A stretch of 64,000 nt of DNA from an uncultured Eubacterium sp. (lineage in GTDB: Bacteria > Bacillota > Clostridia > Oscillospirales > Acutalibacteraceae), in assembly GCF_945980375.1 (NCBI RefSeq), contig NZ_CAMFQO010000004.1:26559-90558 (forward strand). The letters run 5' to 3'. The notes under the pieces were generated by a model, which was not told where the DNA came from, searched no databases, and saw nothing but the letters and a program-made list of their open reading frames with translations. Positions 24,782-33,715 of the stretch are shown piece after piece (position 1 is the stretch's first letter; each line of letters begins with the position of its first letter). Made by a program: the position numbers and the translations under genes.

Positions 24782-27700
24782 TTAATTAAAGTTGATAGCA
24801 ACCTCATTGTTGCTCAACAATGTTATTCTGTCGCCGTTAGCGTCAAAGTATATAATGTAAGCCTTTGCCGATACGGAGCTGATGTTTGCAGCTTTTTCAA
24901 CATTAACCTTGAATGTATACTCATTTCTTGATGTCTTGTTGTTAGACTTAAAGTTGTATACTGTACCGCCGGCAGTGGCCTTGATACCCCACTCAACAAT
25001 TTGTGCATTGTCCGGAACAAAGAACTTGCAGTTGAATGCGGCAATATCCTTTGTATCGTTACTGTCATGATACGAGCCTGTTACACCAACACTTGCTGTT
25101 GGGGTAAAGTCATTAGGAAGCTCGTATACATAAATGTCAGAGTTGTGAGGAGCATAGAACTCGTCGGTCTTGAAATAGGTGAGAAGCTTGGTCTTTGCCT
25201 CGTCCTGAGTAACATCGGTAACTGCCCCTGAATACATTCCGTAGTATGTGCTCGAGCCGTAAAGCTTTACAAAACTGTCGTAGTTGTACTTTCTTACACC
25301 GCCGTCGCCAAAGTTCTTAAAGTGGATTCCGCACTTATGTGCATCTGCATCTTCAACATTGAAATTGTACTGTGCACGAACGGTGATTTCACCGCCGTTT
25401 GCAAGACCTTTAACCTCTGTCTTGTCCCAAGCAATTGCTGTGTAGAACGGAATTGCAGGGATTGCAACATCACTTGTTGCAAATGAAATACCGGGCTCAA
25501 GATATTTTATGGCAACGAGGTTATTGTTTCTGCCCATAAATACAACCTTGGTTATATTCTTCTGTGATGTGCTGTTTTCTGCAAGGTGAGCAATAACCGA
25601 TATATTCTCTGTAACTACAAGTGAAAGTGTATTTTCGCCTGTTCTTACATAAGATATAACCTCGTTATCGTTGCCTACTCTATTTTTGATTTCCCACTTT
25701 TCAACATCGCCGTCGGAAACGGTGAGTTCGACAGTATCTCCGTATTTTTTATCGATTACTTGTGCATCGCCTACTGGCGTACCGTTCTGTGATTTGGTAA
25801 AGGTAATTGTAACACTTGATGAAATAAGCGAGCTGATTGCTGTAAGGAGCTCTGCTGCAAGTGAGTTAACGTCGTCTTCTGTTGTTGGAACAACATTCTT
25901 TATTCTGTTATATTCATCAGAAAGATTTTGATACGTGTCTGCAACATATTTGCCATCAGCATTGCCGACGTTGAGTATATTTTCAGCCTGTGTCTTTGCA
26001 GAATCAAGTGCCGATGTATCAAGGAGAACATGACCGCAGTACTGACAATGACCTGTGCCGTCGTCGGTGTGAGCCTCTTCAACATTCAATTTGTCACATC
26101 TTGAACAGGTCTTAATATGCTTTGTGTAATCCTTAAATGCGTATTTAGGATCGTGGTTATCCGGGTCAATTGCACCGAATTCCAAACCGCAGACAGTACA
26201 TACAGCCTTGGCAGTACAAGTAGCAGTACCTGTACACGATTCAGCATTACTTACCTCTTTTATAATTATATCAGAGGTTACAACATCATCTGCTGTATAT
26301 GTTGTTGGCCAAGAGAATCTAACATGCTTGCCCTCATCAATAAAGATTGGATCATCGTTATGAGTTTGGGGTGCACTGTTGCTTGGAAATGCACCTATTT
26401 TTGAACCGTACTCAATAACCCTATTTTCAATTACATTATTTGTTTGTGTGCGGAAAGACACAGTTACTTTCTTAAGTTTAAGATTATTGTAAGCTGTATC
26501 AACTGCAGCTATCAAGCTATCCATATCGTTTGCAGCATCTATTACTGCTTGCTCCGTGTTAGCATCATAATCATACAATGATGGATCAAAAGCGAACATC
26601 TTATAAATAGCATTGTAGTATGCATTTAATGTGGTAGTATCATAAATTGAATCATCAAATGTAGACAAGAAACTGTTTACTGAATTAACCTTATCAATTA
26701 TTTTCTTGTAATTAAGAACATAAATTGATTTACCACTAACAGAACCTGTTGTATGAACTTGAGGTGTGCCCTCGTCGGTACCAACCTTATATTCAAAAGT
26801 TGGGTTTATTTTCTTATAGCTTTCAGAAAAATCTCCGCCTTTATACTGCATTATGTTAGCATAGTAGCCTGTTTCACCTTGCTTATAGTAGGAACCTACA
26901 CTTGAATTGTCCGAATAAACTTCCTGCGTTCCTCTTTCATTAAGTATATACTGAACGTTATTTCTGCCGTCAGTACCCTGCCATTTTGTATTTTTAATTG
27001 CTAATACGTTTGCACCATCGACAATTCTGCAATAGTATGAACGAACATTGCTCCAACCGTAGTTCCATGGTTTATCATAACCTGTAATAGCGAAGCCAAT
27101 TGGAAATTGAGGCACTGTATTTCCATTGTATAAAAGTACAGTATTACCATAAAAAATATGAGATTTAAGATAAATCTTATCTTTACCTTCTGCACTTACT
27201 GGTGTGGATAAATACGCCTCTTGCATGTTGTTAGGAGCATACAACACATTCTTGTACGAATTATTGTAGTAATTCTCTTCAATGTAATCACTATCATCTG
27301 AGAATGAGCCGTACTTTGTGGCTTCATATGCAGTAAAATTACGGTCGGAAAAATCATAAATTGTAACTGAAGCTGTAGTATTTGAACACGTTATGGTTGT
27401 ATCTGACCAGCCGTTTGTACCTCCTGATTCGCCTGCTTTTGAAAGCATAAATACAATTGTTGCTGTTGATTTACCTGCTTTTTTTGCTGCAACAATCGCA
27501 GGTCCCAAATCCACAGTCCTGTCAGAATTATCATTTTTTATTGTAGGATATGATGCTATGTGCTTTAATCCCCAATAGGTTTTTGCACGAGAAATATGAG
27601 CACCATCATCTTTTGACCATATATCTGCAAAAGTTGCACGACGACCACCTGCAGCGAAAGAATCCACGTTTGCCGTAGGATAATATACAGATACACCCAA

Positions 27701-28009
27701 TGATTCTGTTTCTTTAAGGTTAATTTTGAACGTATATGTAGCACTTATTCTTTTAGCCTCTGTATAGTTTATACCACTAATGTTAAATGTAACGTATCCA
27801 ACAGAGAAGTTACTATTTTGTGAGTCATTAACCAAGTCAAAAGTATTTGTTCCTGTTCTGTTGCTAGAAGCATACAAGCCGTAATAGCTCCTGTTTATAG
27901 TAGTATTTGACGTTGCTGCGCCTACAGTTATTGCGGAAAACGGCAATGATGTTGCTATCATTACTACGGCAATTATGCATGCAAGTGATCTTCTAAAAAA
28001 CTTTTTCAT
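24782..28009 (-). CDS. Large secreted protein with FIVAR-like and cysteine-rich segments
   Basis: The 1075-residue protein has a clear signal peptide: MKKFFRRSLACIIAVVMIAT, with cleavage after the AIT-VGAA region, near residue 33. Residues 35-430 are beta-rich and Asn/Tyr/Ser-rich without a recognisable family. A helical segment follows (about 440-510). A cysteine-rich part (about 588-665) holds repeated pairs: SCTGTATC, CTVC, CSRC and CQYC. A FIVAR-like three-helix segment (about 668-725, DSAKTQAENILNV...) and further beta modules end the protein. No LPxTG motif, dockerin or C-terminal membrane helix is visible, so it is probably secreted or non-covalently wall-associated. GGAGGAAGG precedes ATG 28009. 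It is flanked on both sides by repeat clusters. Confidence 0.8.
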   Translation of the reverse strand: MKKFFRRSLACIIAVVMIATSLPFSAITVGAATSNTTINRSYYGLYASSNRTGTNTFDLVNDSQNSNFSVGYVTFNISGINYTEAKRISATYTFKINLKETESLGVSVYYPTANVDSFAAGGRRATFADIWSKDDGAHISRAKTYWGLKHIASYPTIKNDNSDRTVDLGPAIVAAKKAGKSTATIVFMLSKAGESGGTNGWSDTTITCSNTTASVTIYDFSDRNFTAYEATKYGSFSDDSDYIEENYYNNSYKNVLYAPNNMQEAYLSTPVSAEGKDKIYLKSHIFYGNTVLLYNGNTVPQFPIGFAITGYDKPWNYGWSNVRSYYCRIVDGANVLAIKNTKWQGTDGRNNVQYILNERGTQEVYSDNSSVGSYYKQGETGYYANIMQYKGGDFSESYKKINPTFEYKVGTDEGTPQVHTTGSVSGKSIYVLNYKKIIDKVNSVNSFLSTFDDSIYDTTTLNAYYNAIYKMFAFDPSLYDYDANTEQAVIDAANDMDSLIAAVDTAYNNLKLKKVTVSFRTQTNNVIENRVIEYGSKIGAFPSNSAPQTHNDDPIFIDEGKHVRFSWPTTYTADDVVTSDIIIKEVSNAESCTGTATCTAKAVCTVCGLEFGAIDPDNHDPKYAFKDYTKHIKTCSRCDKLNVEEAHTDDGTGHCQYCGHVLLDTSALDSAKTQAENILNVGNADGKYVADTYQNLSDEYNRIKNVVPTTEDDVNSLAAELLTAISSLISSSVTITFTKSQNGTPVGDAQVIDKKYGDTVELTVSDGDVEKWEIKNRVGNDNEVISYVRTGENTLSLVVTENISVIAHLAENSTSQKNITKVVFMGRNNNLVAIKYLEPGISFATSDVAIPAIPFYTAIAWDKTEVKGLANGGEITVRAQYNFNVEDADAHKCGIHFKNFGDGGVRKYNYDSFVKLYGSSTYYGMYSGAVTDVTQDEAKTKLLTYFKTDEFYAPHNSDIYVYELPNDFTPTASVGVTGSYHDSNDTKDIAAFNCKFFVPDNAQIVEWGIKATAGGTVYNFKSNNKTSRNEYTFKVNVEKAANISSVSAKAYIIYFDANGDRITLLSNNEVAINFN

Positions 28010-28253
28010 AAAAACCTTCCTCCAAAAATTTATTTGAAGCAAACCACAGCTATGGTGCAAATGGGTATAGTTATAGCATAGGTTTCCATATACTGTAATT
28101 TTATCATAATATGCAAGTTATAGCAACAAAATTTTTTCAAAAAAGTGACTATTTATTAACAAAAAATTTATAATTTATTGTGCAAAATAACAATAGTTTA
28201 ACAAAGAATTAAGTTGAGCAGTTGTGTTGTTGGTTTATCCCCAAGGTTGTTTT

Positions 28254-28652
28254 ATCCCCTCCGAGTGCTTCGCACCCACCTCCCCTTACAATAAGGGGAG
28301 GCAAAATTCGTTACAGGAACGTTCACGTGGCTCCCCTTGAAGCAAGGGGAGCTGTTGAGCACAGCGAAACTGAGGGGATTTACCTTTTATCCCCTCAGTC
28401 GTCATAAATGACGACAGCGTCTCGCCTCCCGGCTCGGTCGGTGCTTCTGCACTTTCGTGCAGAGGTCTCCACCGGAGACCCGCACCCCTTACAATAAGGG
28501 GAGGCAGAATTTGTTGCAGGATCGTTCGTGTGGCTCCCCTTGAAGCAAGGGGAGCTGTTGAGCACAGCGAAACTGAGGGGATTTACCTATTTACCTTTTA
28601 TCCCCTCAGTCGTCATAAATGACGACAGCTCCCCTTACAATAATGGGAGCCG
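28254..28652. repeat. Modular palindromic repeat cluster 2
   Basis: There are three units in tandem. Unit 28254-28379 begins ATCCCCTCCGAGTGC and ends ACTGAGGGGAT. Unit 28389-28582 begins ATCCCCTCAGT, carries an extra module with GGTCTCCACCGGAGACC and TGCACTTTCGTGCA hairpins, and ends ACTGAGGGGAT. A half unit (28600-28652) holds only the head and its AAGGGGAG-type hairpin with one mismatch. The stretch 28010-28253 upstream is AT-rich and must contain the promoter of the secreted-protein gene, with several weak -10-like boxes but no clear winner. Confidence 0.9.
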
Positions 28653-28664
28653 ATATAGTATGGA

Positions 28665-29024
28665 TTATTTCATTCTTTGTTTAACGAGTGAATCGATTTT
28701 GTCGCAAACACCGTAAAAGTTTGAATTGATTTCGTAATTACTTACACGCAAAACAAGCAAACCGAACTGCTGCAAATACACTGTTCTGGCATCATCATAC
28801 ATTTTGCCCGACAGTTCATAGTGCTGTGAGCCGTCGATTTCCACAACGAGCTTTGCTGATGAACAATAAAAATCAACAATATATTTTCCCAAAACCTTTT
28901 GTCTTGAGAACTTAACAGGATAGTCCCTAAGAAAATCGTACCACAAATGACGTTCCTCATTTGTCATATTCTTTCGCAATTCCCGTGCGTTTTGCACGAG
29001 GGAAGGATTATACTTTCTATCCAT
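28665..29024 (-). CDS. DUF559 (PD-(D/E)XK-type) endonuclease-like protein
   Basis: The 119-residue protein matches DUF559: 'MTNEERHLWYDFLRDY' (20-35), 'RQKVLGKYIVDFYC' (41-54) and 'LVVEIDGSQHYE' (59-70). D51, E62 and the following motif form a PD-(D/E)XK nuclease core, related to the Vsr/very-short-patch-repair fold. Biological role unproven. The gene is enclosed by copies of the palindromic repeat, 12 bp after the half unit on its 3' side and 15 bp from the copy on its 5' side. The best ribosome-binding candidate, AAAGG, overlaps the edge of that copy. No other nuclease or methylase gene is nearby. Confidence 0.88.
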   Translation of the reverse strand: MDRKYNPSLVQNARELRKNMTNEERHLWYDFLRDYPVKFSRQKVLGKYIVDFYCSSAKLVVEIDGSQHYELSGKMYDDARTVYLQQFGLLVLRVSNYEINSNFYGVCDKIDSLVKQRMK

Positions 29025-29039
29025 AGTTTTGTACCTTTT

Positions 29040-29090
29040 ATCCCCTCAGTCACCTGCGGTGACAGCTCCCCTTACAATAAGGGGAGGCAG
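29040..29090. repeat. Palindromic repeat, half unit (locus 3)
   Basis: ATCCCCTCAGT is followed by hairpin GTCACCTGCGGTGAC and a CTCCCCTT...AAGGGGAG hairpin. It has the same orientation as the half unit at 28600. It lies 6 bp downstream of the gpmI stop, so its strong hairpin may also end or stabilise that transcript, though no T tract follows. Confidence 0.88.
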
Positions 29091-29096
29091 AACGGT

Positions 29097-30629
29097 TTAC
29101 TTTATTATTGATGTGCCGGTCATTTCTGCAGGTTGCGGCATACCCATTGCCTTGAGCATTGTAGGAACGATGTCGGAAAGCTTGCCGCCCTCACGGAGTT
29201 CAACATCACCGCAATTACAAACGATGAACGGTACCTCGTTTGTTGTGTGTGCAGTAAACGGTGAGCCGTCGGGCTCTTTCATTTGGTCGGCATTGCCGTG
29301 GTCTGCTGTAATGAACAATGTGCCGCCGTTATCCATAACTGCCTGATAGAGTGAGCCGACGCAATCGTCAACCGCCTCAACAGCCTTTACTGCGGCATCA
29401 AACACACCTGTATGGCCAACCATATCGCAGTTTGCAAAGTTTACGATAACAACATCATACTTACCGGAGCGCACTGCTTCATTAAGCTTTTCGGACACAA
29501 GATATGCAGACATTTCAGGCTGAAGGTCGTATGTTGCAACCTTTGGTGACGGAATCAAAATTCTATCCTCGCCCTCATTAACTGCCTCAACACCGCCGTT
29601 AAAGAAGAAGGTTACGTGAGCATACTTTTCGGTTTCTGCAATACGAAGCTGAGTCATACCGTTATTTGCGAGGTATTCGCCAAAGGTATTTTTAAGTGAC
29701 TGCGGCTTAAATGCAACATCCACGTTAGGCATTGTTGCGTCGTACTGAGTCATACATACATAATTTACAGGGAAATACTCTCTTTCAAATCCTGCAAAGT
29801 CAGGATCAACAAAGGTACGTGTAATCTCTCTTGCTCTGTCAGGGCGGAAATTAAAGAACACAACAGAGTCGCCCGCGCTGATTCTACCCTCGTTTTCAAG
29901 AGTAACGGTAGGCAAAATAAACTCGTCGGTAAGGTTTTTGCCGTCGCCGTCAACGGTTTGATAGCTTTCCTCAATAGCGGCAACAGGATTTATATTTTGA
30001 ATACCCTTGCCGAACACAACTGCATCATATGCCTTTTGAACTCTGTCCCAATTATTATCTCTATCCATTGCGTAGTATCTGCCCATAACTGTAGCAACCT
30101 TGCCTACGCCGATTTGTGCCATTTTTTCTATTGCATCGGCAACGAAATCCTTGCCCGATGTAGGCGGAACATCTCTGCCGTCCATTATGCAGTGAAGGTA
30201 AACCTTATCCTGTCCCATTCTTTTTGCAAGCTCTACAAGTGCAAAGATGTGACTGTTGTGGCTGTGAACACCGCCGTCTGACATCAAGCCCATAAGGTGA
30301 AGCGACTTGCCGGTATCAATTGATTTTTGCACTGCGTTTTTAAGGGCTTCGTTTTCAAAAAAGTCTCCGTCCTCGATAGACTTGGTAATTCTTGTAAGCT
30401 CCTGATACACAACTCGGCCGGCACCCATATTTGTGTGACCAACCTCCGAATTACCCATCTGACCGTCAGGCAGGCCTACATCCATACCCGACGCACCGAT
30501 ATATGTGAACGGATACTTTTGCATAAGCATATCAAGATTTGGCTTTTTTGCGGCCGCAACAGCATTGCCGAAATCGTTTGCGTTATGTCCGAAGCCATCC
30601 ATTATACAAAGAACATTTGTCTTTTTCAT
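29097..30629 (-). CDS. gpmI: 2,3-bisphosphoglycerate-independent phosphoglycerate mutase
   Basis: This enzyme interconverts 3- and 2-phosphoglycerate in glycolysis using two metal ions. The 510-residue product has the alkaline-phosphatase-type motifs 'IMDGFG' at the start, catalytic serine in 'QMGNSEVGHTNMGAGR' near residue 60, 'HGNADQM' near 442 and a late His in 'FTAHTTNEVP'. Length is standard. AAGGAG places the start at 30629; an upstream ATG at 30656 includes that site. It is the last gene of pgk-tpiA-gpmI. Confidence 0.96.
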   Translation of the reverse strand: MKKTNVLCIMDGFGHNANDFGNAVAAAKKPNLDMLMQKYPFTYIGASGMDVGLPDGQMGNSEVGHTNMGAGRVVYQELTRITKSIEDGDFFENEALKNAVQKSIDTGKSLHLMGLMSDGGVHSHNSHIFALVELAKRMGQDKVYLHCIMDGRDVPPTSGKDFVADAIEKMAQIGVGKVATVMGRYYAMDRDNNWDRVQKAYDAVVFGKGIQNINPVAAIEESYQTVDGDGKNLTDEFILPTVTLENEGRISAGDSVVFFNFRPDRAREITRTFVDPDFAGFEREYFPVNYVCMTQYDATMPNVDVAFKPQSLKNTFGEYLANNGMTQLRIAETEKYAHVTFFFNGGVEAVNEGEDRILIPSPKVATYDLQPEMSAYLVSEKLNEAVRSGKYDVVIVNFANCDMVGHTGVFDAAVKAVEAVDDCVGSLYQAVMDNGGTLFITADHGNADQMKEPDGSPFTAHTTNEVPFIVCNCGDVELREGGKLSDIVPTMLKAMGMPQPAEMTGTSIIK

Positions 30630-30702
30630 ACTTTCTGTCTCCTTCTTATTATCCATTTATCCTTAAAAATGGGCAGGTAACAACCCACCCATTTTACTTT
30701 TA

Positions 30703-31470
30703 TTATTTTGAAGCTGCCTTTACGATTACAGAGAAATCGTTTGCCTTGAGTGATGCACCGCCGATAAGACCGCCGTCTACATTTTCCTTTGATGTAAGCT
30801 CGTCTGCATTGCCTGCGTTCATTGAGCCACCGTACTGAATTGTAACACCTTGTGCGGCATCCTCGCCGTATGCCTCTGCAATAGCGGCACGTACAAAGCC
30901 GTTGCCCTCGTCAGCCTGATCGGCAGTAGCTGTAACGCCTGTGCCGATTGCCCATACAGGCTCATATGCGATAACAACATTCTTAAGCTGATCTGCTGTT
31001 ACATTTGTAAGAGCCATTTTTGTTTGGAATTTCAAAAGAGTTTCTGTATAGCCGAGCTCTCTTTGCTCCAATGTTTCACCAACGCAAACGATTGGCTTCA
31101 AGCCCTTTTCAAGTGCCTTAAGTGTGCGAAGGTTAACTGTTTGGTCTGTCTCGCCGAAATATGTTCTTCTTTCACTATGGCCGATTACTACATATTCAAC
31201 ACCAAGCTCGTTGAGCATATCTGCAGAAACCTCACCTGTGAAAGCACCGCTGTCCTTAAAGTGAACATTCTCTGCACCGATTTTGATGTTTGAGCCCTTT
31301 GCAGCCTCAACCGCTGCAGGAATATCTACGAACGGTACGCAAAGTACAACCTCACAATCCGCATCTGCAACAAGCGGCTTCATTTCGTTAATCAAAGCTG
31401 TTGTCTGTGCAGGTGTGTTATTCATTTTCCAGTTGCCTGCAATAATGGCTTTTCTTTTTGCTTTATTCAT
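30703..31470 (-). CDS. tpiA: Triosephosphate isomerase
   Basis: TIM interconverts dihydroxyacetone phosphate and glyceraldehyde-3-phosphate. The 255-residue product has 'AGNWKMN' (Lys near 16), 'IGHSERR' (His near 100) and catalytic Glu in 'AYEPVWAIGTG' near 173. AGAGGT precedes the ATG. It lies 24 nt after pgk. Confidence 0.97.
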   Translation of the reverse strand: MNKAKRKAIIAGNWKMNNTPAQTTALINEMKPLVADADCEVVLCVPFVDIPAAVEAAKGSNIKIGAENVHFKDSGAFTGEVSADMLNELGVEYVVIGHSERRTYFGETDQTVNLRTLKALEKGLKPIVCVGETLEQRELGYTETLLKFQTKMALTNVTADQLKNVVIAYEPVWAIGTGVTATADQADEGNGFVRAAIAEAYGEDAAQGVTIQYGGSMNAGNADELTSKENVDGGLIGGASLKANDFSVIVKAASK

Positions 31471-31494
31471 TACTGTATACCTCTTTTGTAAAAA

Positions 31495-32694
31495 TTAATC
31501 TTTATCCTGAAGTGCTGCGATACCCGGAAGCTCCTTGCCCTCAAGGAACTCAAGCGATGCACCGCCGCCTGTTGAAATGTGGCTCATCTTATCTGCAAAG
31601 CCAAGCTTTGTTACAGCTGCAACCGAATCACCGCCGCCGATGATTGATACTGCGCCTGATTCTGCAACTGCATTTGCAACTGCGATTGTACCTGCTGCAA
31701 AGTTCTCCCACTCTGAAACGCCCATAGGACCGTTCCAGATAACTGTGCCTGCACCTTTAACTGCGTCAACAAACAATTCCATCGACTTTGGTCCGATATC
31801 AAGGCCCATCCAGCCGTCAGGAATTTCGTCTGAATTAACTATCATTGCTTCTGTGTTGGCATCGTATTCCTTGCCAACCTTGTTGTCAACAGGAATAAGG
31901 AAGTTTACGCCCTTTTCCTTAGCATCAGCCATCATCTGACCTGCCTTTTCAACCCAATCAGCCTCAAGAAGAGAATCACCGATTGAATGACCAAGGTACT
32001 TCATAAATGTGTAAGCCATACCACCGCCGATGATGATAGTGTCGCACTTATCAATCAAGTTTGAAATAACACCGATTTTATCCGACACCTTGGCACCGCC
32101 GAGAATAGCAACGAGAGGTCTCTTTGGATTAGCAAGAGCTCCGCCCATAAATTTAATTTCCTTTTGGATAAGGTATCCGCAAACTGCAGGAAGATATGCA
32201 GCAACGCCTGTTGTTGAGCAGTGTGCTCTGTGTGCTGTGCCGAAAGCGTCATTTACAAATACATCTGCAAGTGAAGCAAGCTCCTTGGAGAAATTCTCCT
32301 CGTTCTTTGTTTCTTCTTTTCTGTATCTAACGTTTTCAAGAAGCATAACCTCGCCGTCCTTAAGCTCGGCTGCAAGCTTCTTTGCGTTTTCGCCTACTAC
32401 CTCAGGATCTTCTGCGAGCTTAACCTCTGTGCCGAGGTATTCGGAAAGCTTCTTTGCAACAGGAGCAAGACTGAATTCAGGCTTGTATTCTCCCTTTGGT
32501 CTGCCAAGATGTGAGCAAAGAATAACCTTTGCGCCCTGCTCCATCAAATACTTTATTGTAGGCAATGCCGCAACAATTCTTTTATCGTTTGTGATTTCAC
32601 CGTCCATAAGAGGAACGTTAAAATCGCATCGAGCAAGAACTCTTTTGCCCTTAACATCAATATCTTCTATTGTCTTTTTATTGAGTGCTTCCAT
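31495..32694 (-). CDS. pgk: Phosphoglycerate kinase
   Basis: Transfers the acyl phosphate of 1,3-bisphosphoglycerate to ADP. The 399-residue product has '[12 protein letters not shown]' near the start, '[10 protein letters not shown]' near 60, '[14 protein letters not shown]' near 205 and the C-terminal '[13 protein letters not shown]...[13 protein letters not shown]'. AAGGAG and the N-terminal alignment favour ATG 32694 over an upstream 19-codon extension. gap is not adjacent here. Confidence 0.97.
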   Translation of the reverse strand: MEALNKKTIEDIDVKGKRVLARCDFNVPLMDGEITNDKRIVAALPTIKYLMEQGAKVILCSHLGRPKGEYKPEFSLAPVAKKLSEYLGTEVKLAEDPEVVGENAKKLAAELKDGEVMLLENVRYRKEETKNEENFSKELASLADVFVNDAFGTAHRAHCSTTGVAAYLPAVCGYLIQKEIKFMGGALANPKRPLVAILGGAKVSDKIGVISNLIDKCDTIIIGGGMAYTFMKYLGHSIGDSLLEADWVEKAGQMMADAKEKGVNFLIPVDNKVGKEYDANTEAMIVNSDEIPDGWMGLDIGPKSMELFVDAVKGAGTVIWNGPMGVSEWENFAAGTIAVANAVAESGAVSIIGGGDSVAAVTKLGFADKMSHISTGGGASLEFLEGKELPGIAALQDKD

Positions 32695-32730
32695 ATTTTT
32701 TCTCCTTGTTATGAAAATTTTAACATTAAT

Positions 32731-32759
32731 ATTATACAGTATATTAATCAATAAATCAA
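32731..32759 (-). promoter_or_regulatory. Sigma-A promoter of pgk-tpiA-gpmI
   Basis: -35 TTGATT (32754-32759), 17-bp spacer, -10 TATAAT (32731-32736). Confidence 0.75.
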
Positions 32760-32771
32760 CAAAAATGTTAA

Positions 32772-33713
32772 TTATTTAACGAATTCGGTTGTAACCTTTA
32801 CAATATTCTCTGCCGAAAGGCCAAACTGCTTAAGCAAATCCTTTGCAGGACCTGAATGGCCAAACTCGTCATTTACACCTATACGCTTTACGGGAGTAGG
32901 GCAATTTTCTGCAAGGCAGGAGCAAACTGCTTCGCCCAAGCCACCGATAACATTATGCTCTTCAACCGTAACAACCTTACCTGTTTTCTTTGCAGATGCG
33001 ATAACAAGCTCCTCGTCAAGAGGCTTGATGGTTGCAATATTGATAATCTCTGCATCAATTCCGTTTTCCGCAAGAGTCTTGCCTGCCTCGATAGCCTCTG
33101 CAACCATAAGGCCGTTGGCAATAATTGTAACATCATTACCTTCCCTGACAACCTCGCCCTTACCGATTTCAAACTTATAATCATCACTGTGAAAAACAGG
33201 AACTGCAAGTCTGCCGAATCTTAAATATACAGGACCTTCATAAGCATATGCTGCCTTTACAGCCTGCTTTGCCTCAACATCATCCGCCGGACAGATAACG
33301 ACCATACCCGGAATGGAGCGCATTAACGCAAAATCCTCACAGCACTGATGGCTGGCGCCGTCCTCACCGACAGAAATACCTGCGTGAGTTGCGCCGATTT
33401 TTACGTTAAGGTGTGGATATCCGATTGAATTACGTACCTGTTCAAATGCTCTGCCTGCCGCAAACATTGCAAATGATGATGCAAAAGGAACAAGTCCCAT
33501 AGTGCTCATACCTGCTGCAGCACAAATCATATTTGACTCTGCAATACCACAGTTAAAGTGTCTGTTAGGATATTCCTTTTTGAAAATACCCGTTTTTGTC
33601 GCAGCCGCAAGGTCGGCATCAAGAACGACAAGGTTATCTGCGCCGCCTGCCGCAAGCTCCTTAAGAGCATTACCGTAGCTGTCACGTGTAGCTATACATT
33701 TTACTTCACTCAT
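32772..33713 (-). CDS. Transketolase, C-terminal subunit
   Basis: The 313-residue chain holds the pyrimidine-binding and C-terminal domains of a split transketolase. Visible segments are '[17 protein letters not shown]' (catalytic Glu near 58), '[20 protein letters not shown]' near 105 and the C-terminal domain from about 190. Two-subunit transketolases pair this chain with the one encoded directly upstream, and the gap is 2 nt. It acts in the non-oxidative pentose phosphate pathway. A 1-deoxyxylulose-5-phosphate synthase would be one long chain, so that is excluded. Confidence 0.92.
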   Translation of the reverse strand: MSEVKCIATRDSYGNALKELAAGGADNLVVLDADLAAATKTGIFKKEYPNRHFNCGIAESNMICAAAGMSTMGLVPFASSFAMFAAGRAFEQVRNSIGYPHLNVKIGATHAGISVGEDGASHQCCEDFALMRSIPGMVVICPADDVEAKQAVKAAYAYEGPVYLRFGRLAVPVFHSDDYKFEIGKGEVVREGNDVTIIANGLMVAEAIEAGKTLAENGIDAEIINIATIKPLDEELVIASAKKTGKVVTVEEHNVIGGLGEAVCSCLAENCPTPVKRIGVNDEFGHSGPAKDLLKQFGLSAENIVKVTTEFVK

Positions 33714-33715
33714 AC

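Noticed and set aside
24293..28652. CRISPR array
   Set aside because: Units are palindromic, of unequal length and joined directly or by unrelated spacing. There are no regular unique spacers and no cas genes.
24293..28652. Single composite transposon with the two repeat clusters as ends
   Set aside because: No transposase gene, no clear target-site duplication, and the clusters have different internal composition. Mobility is kept only as a hypothesis linked to DUF559.
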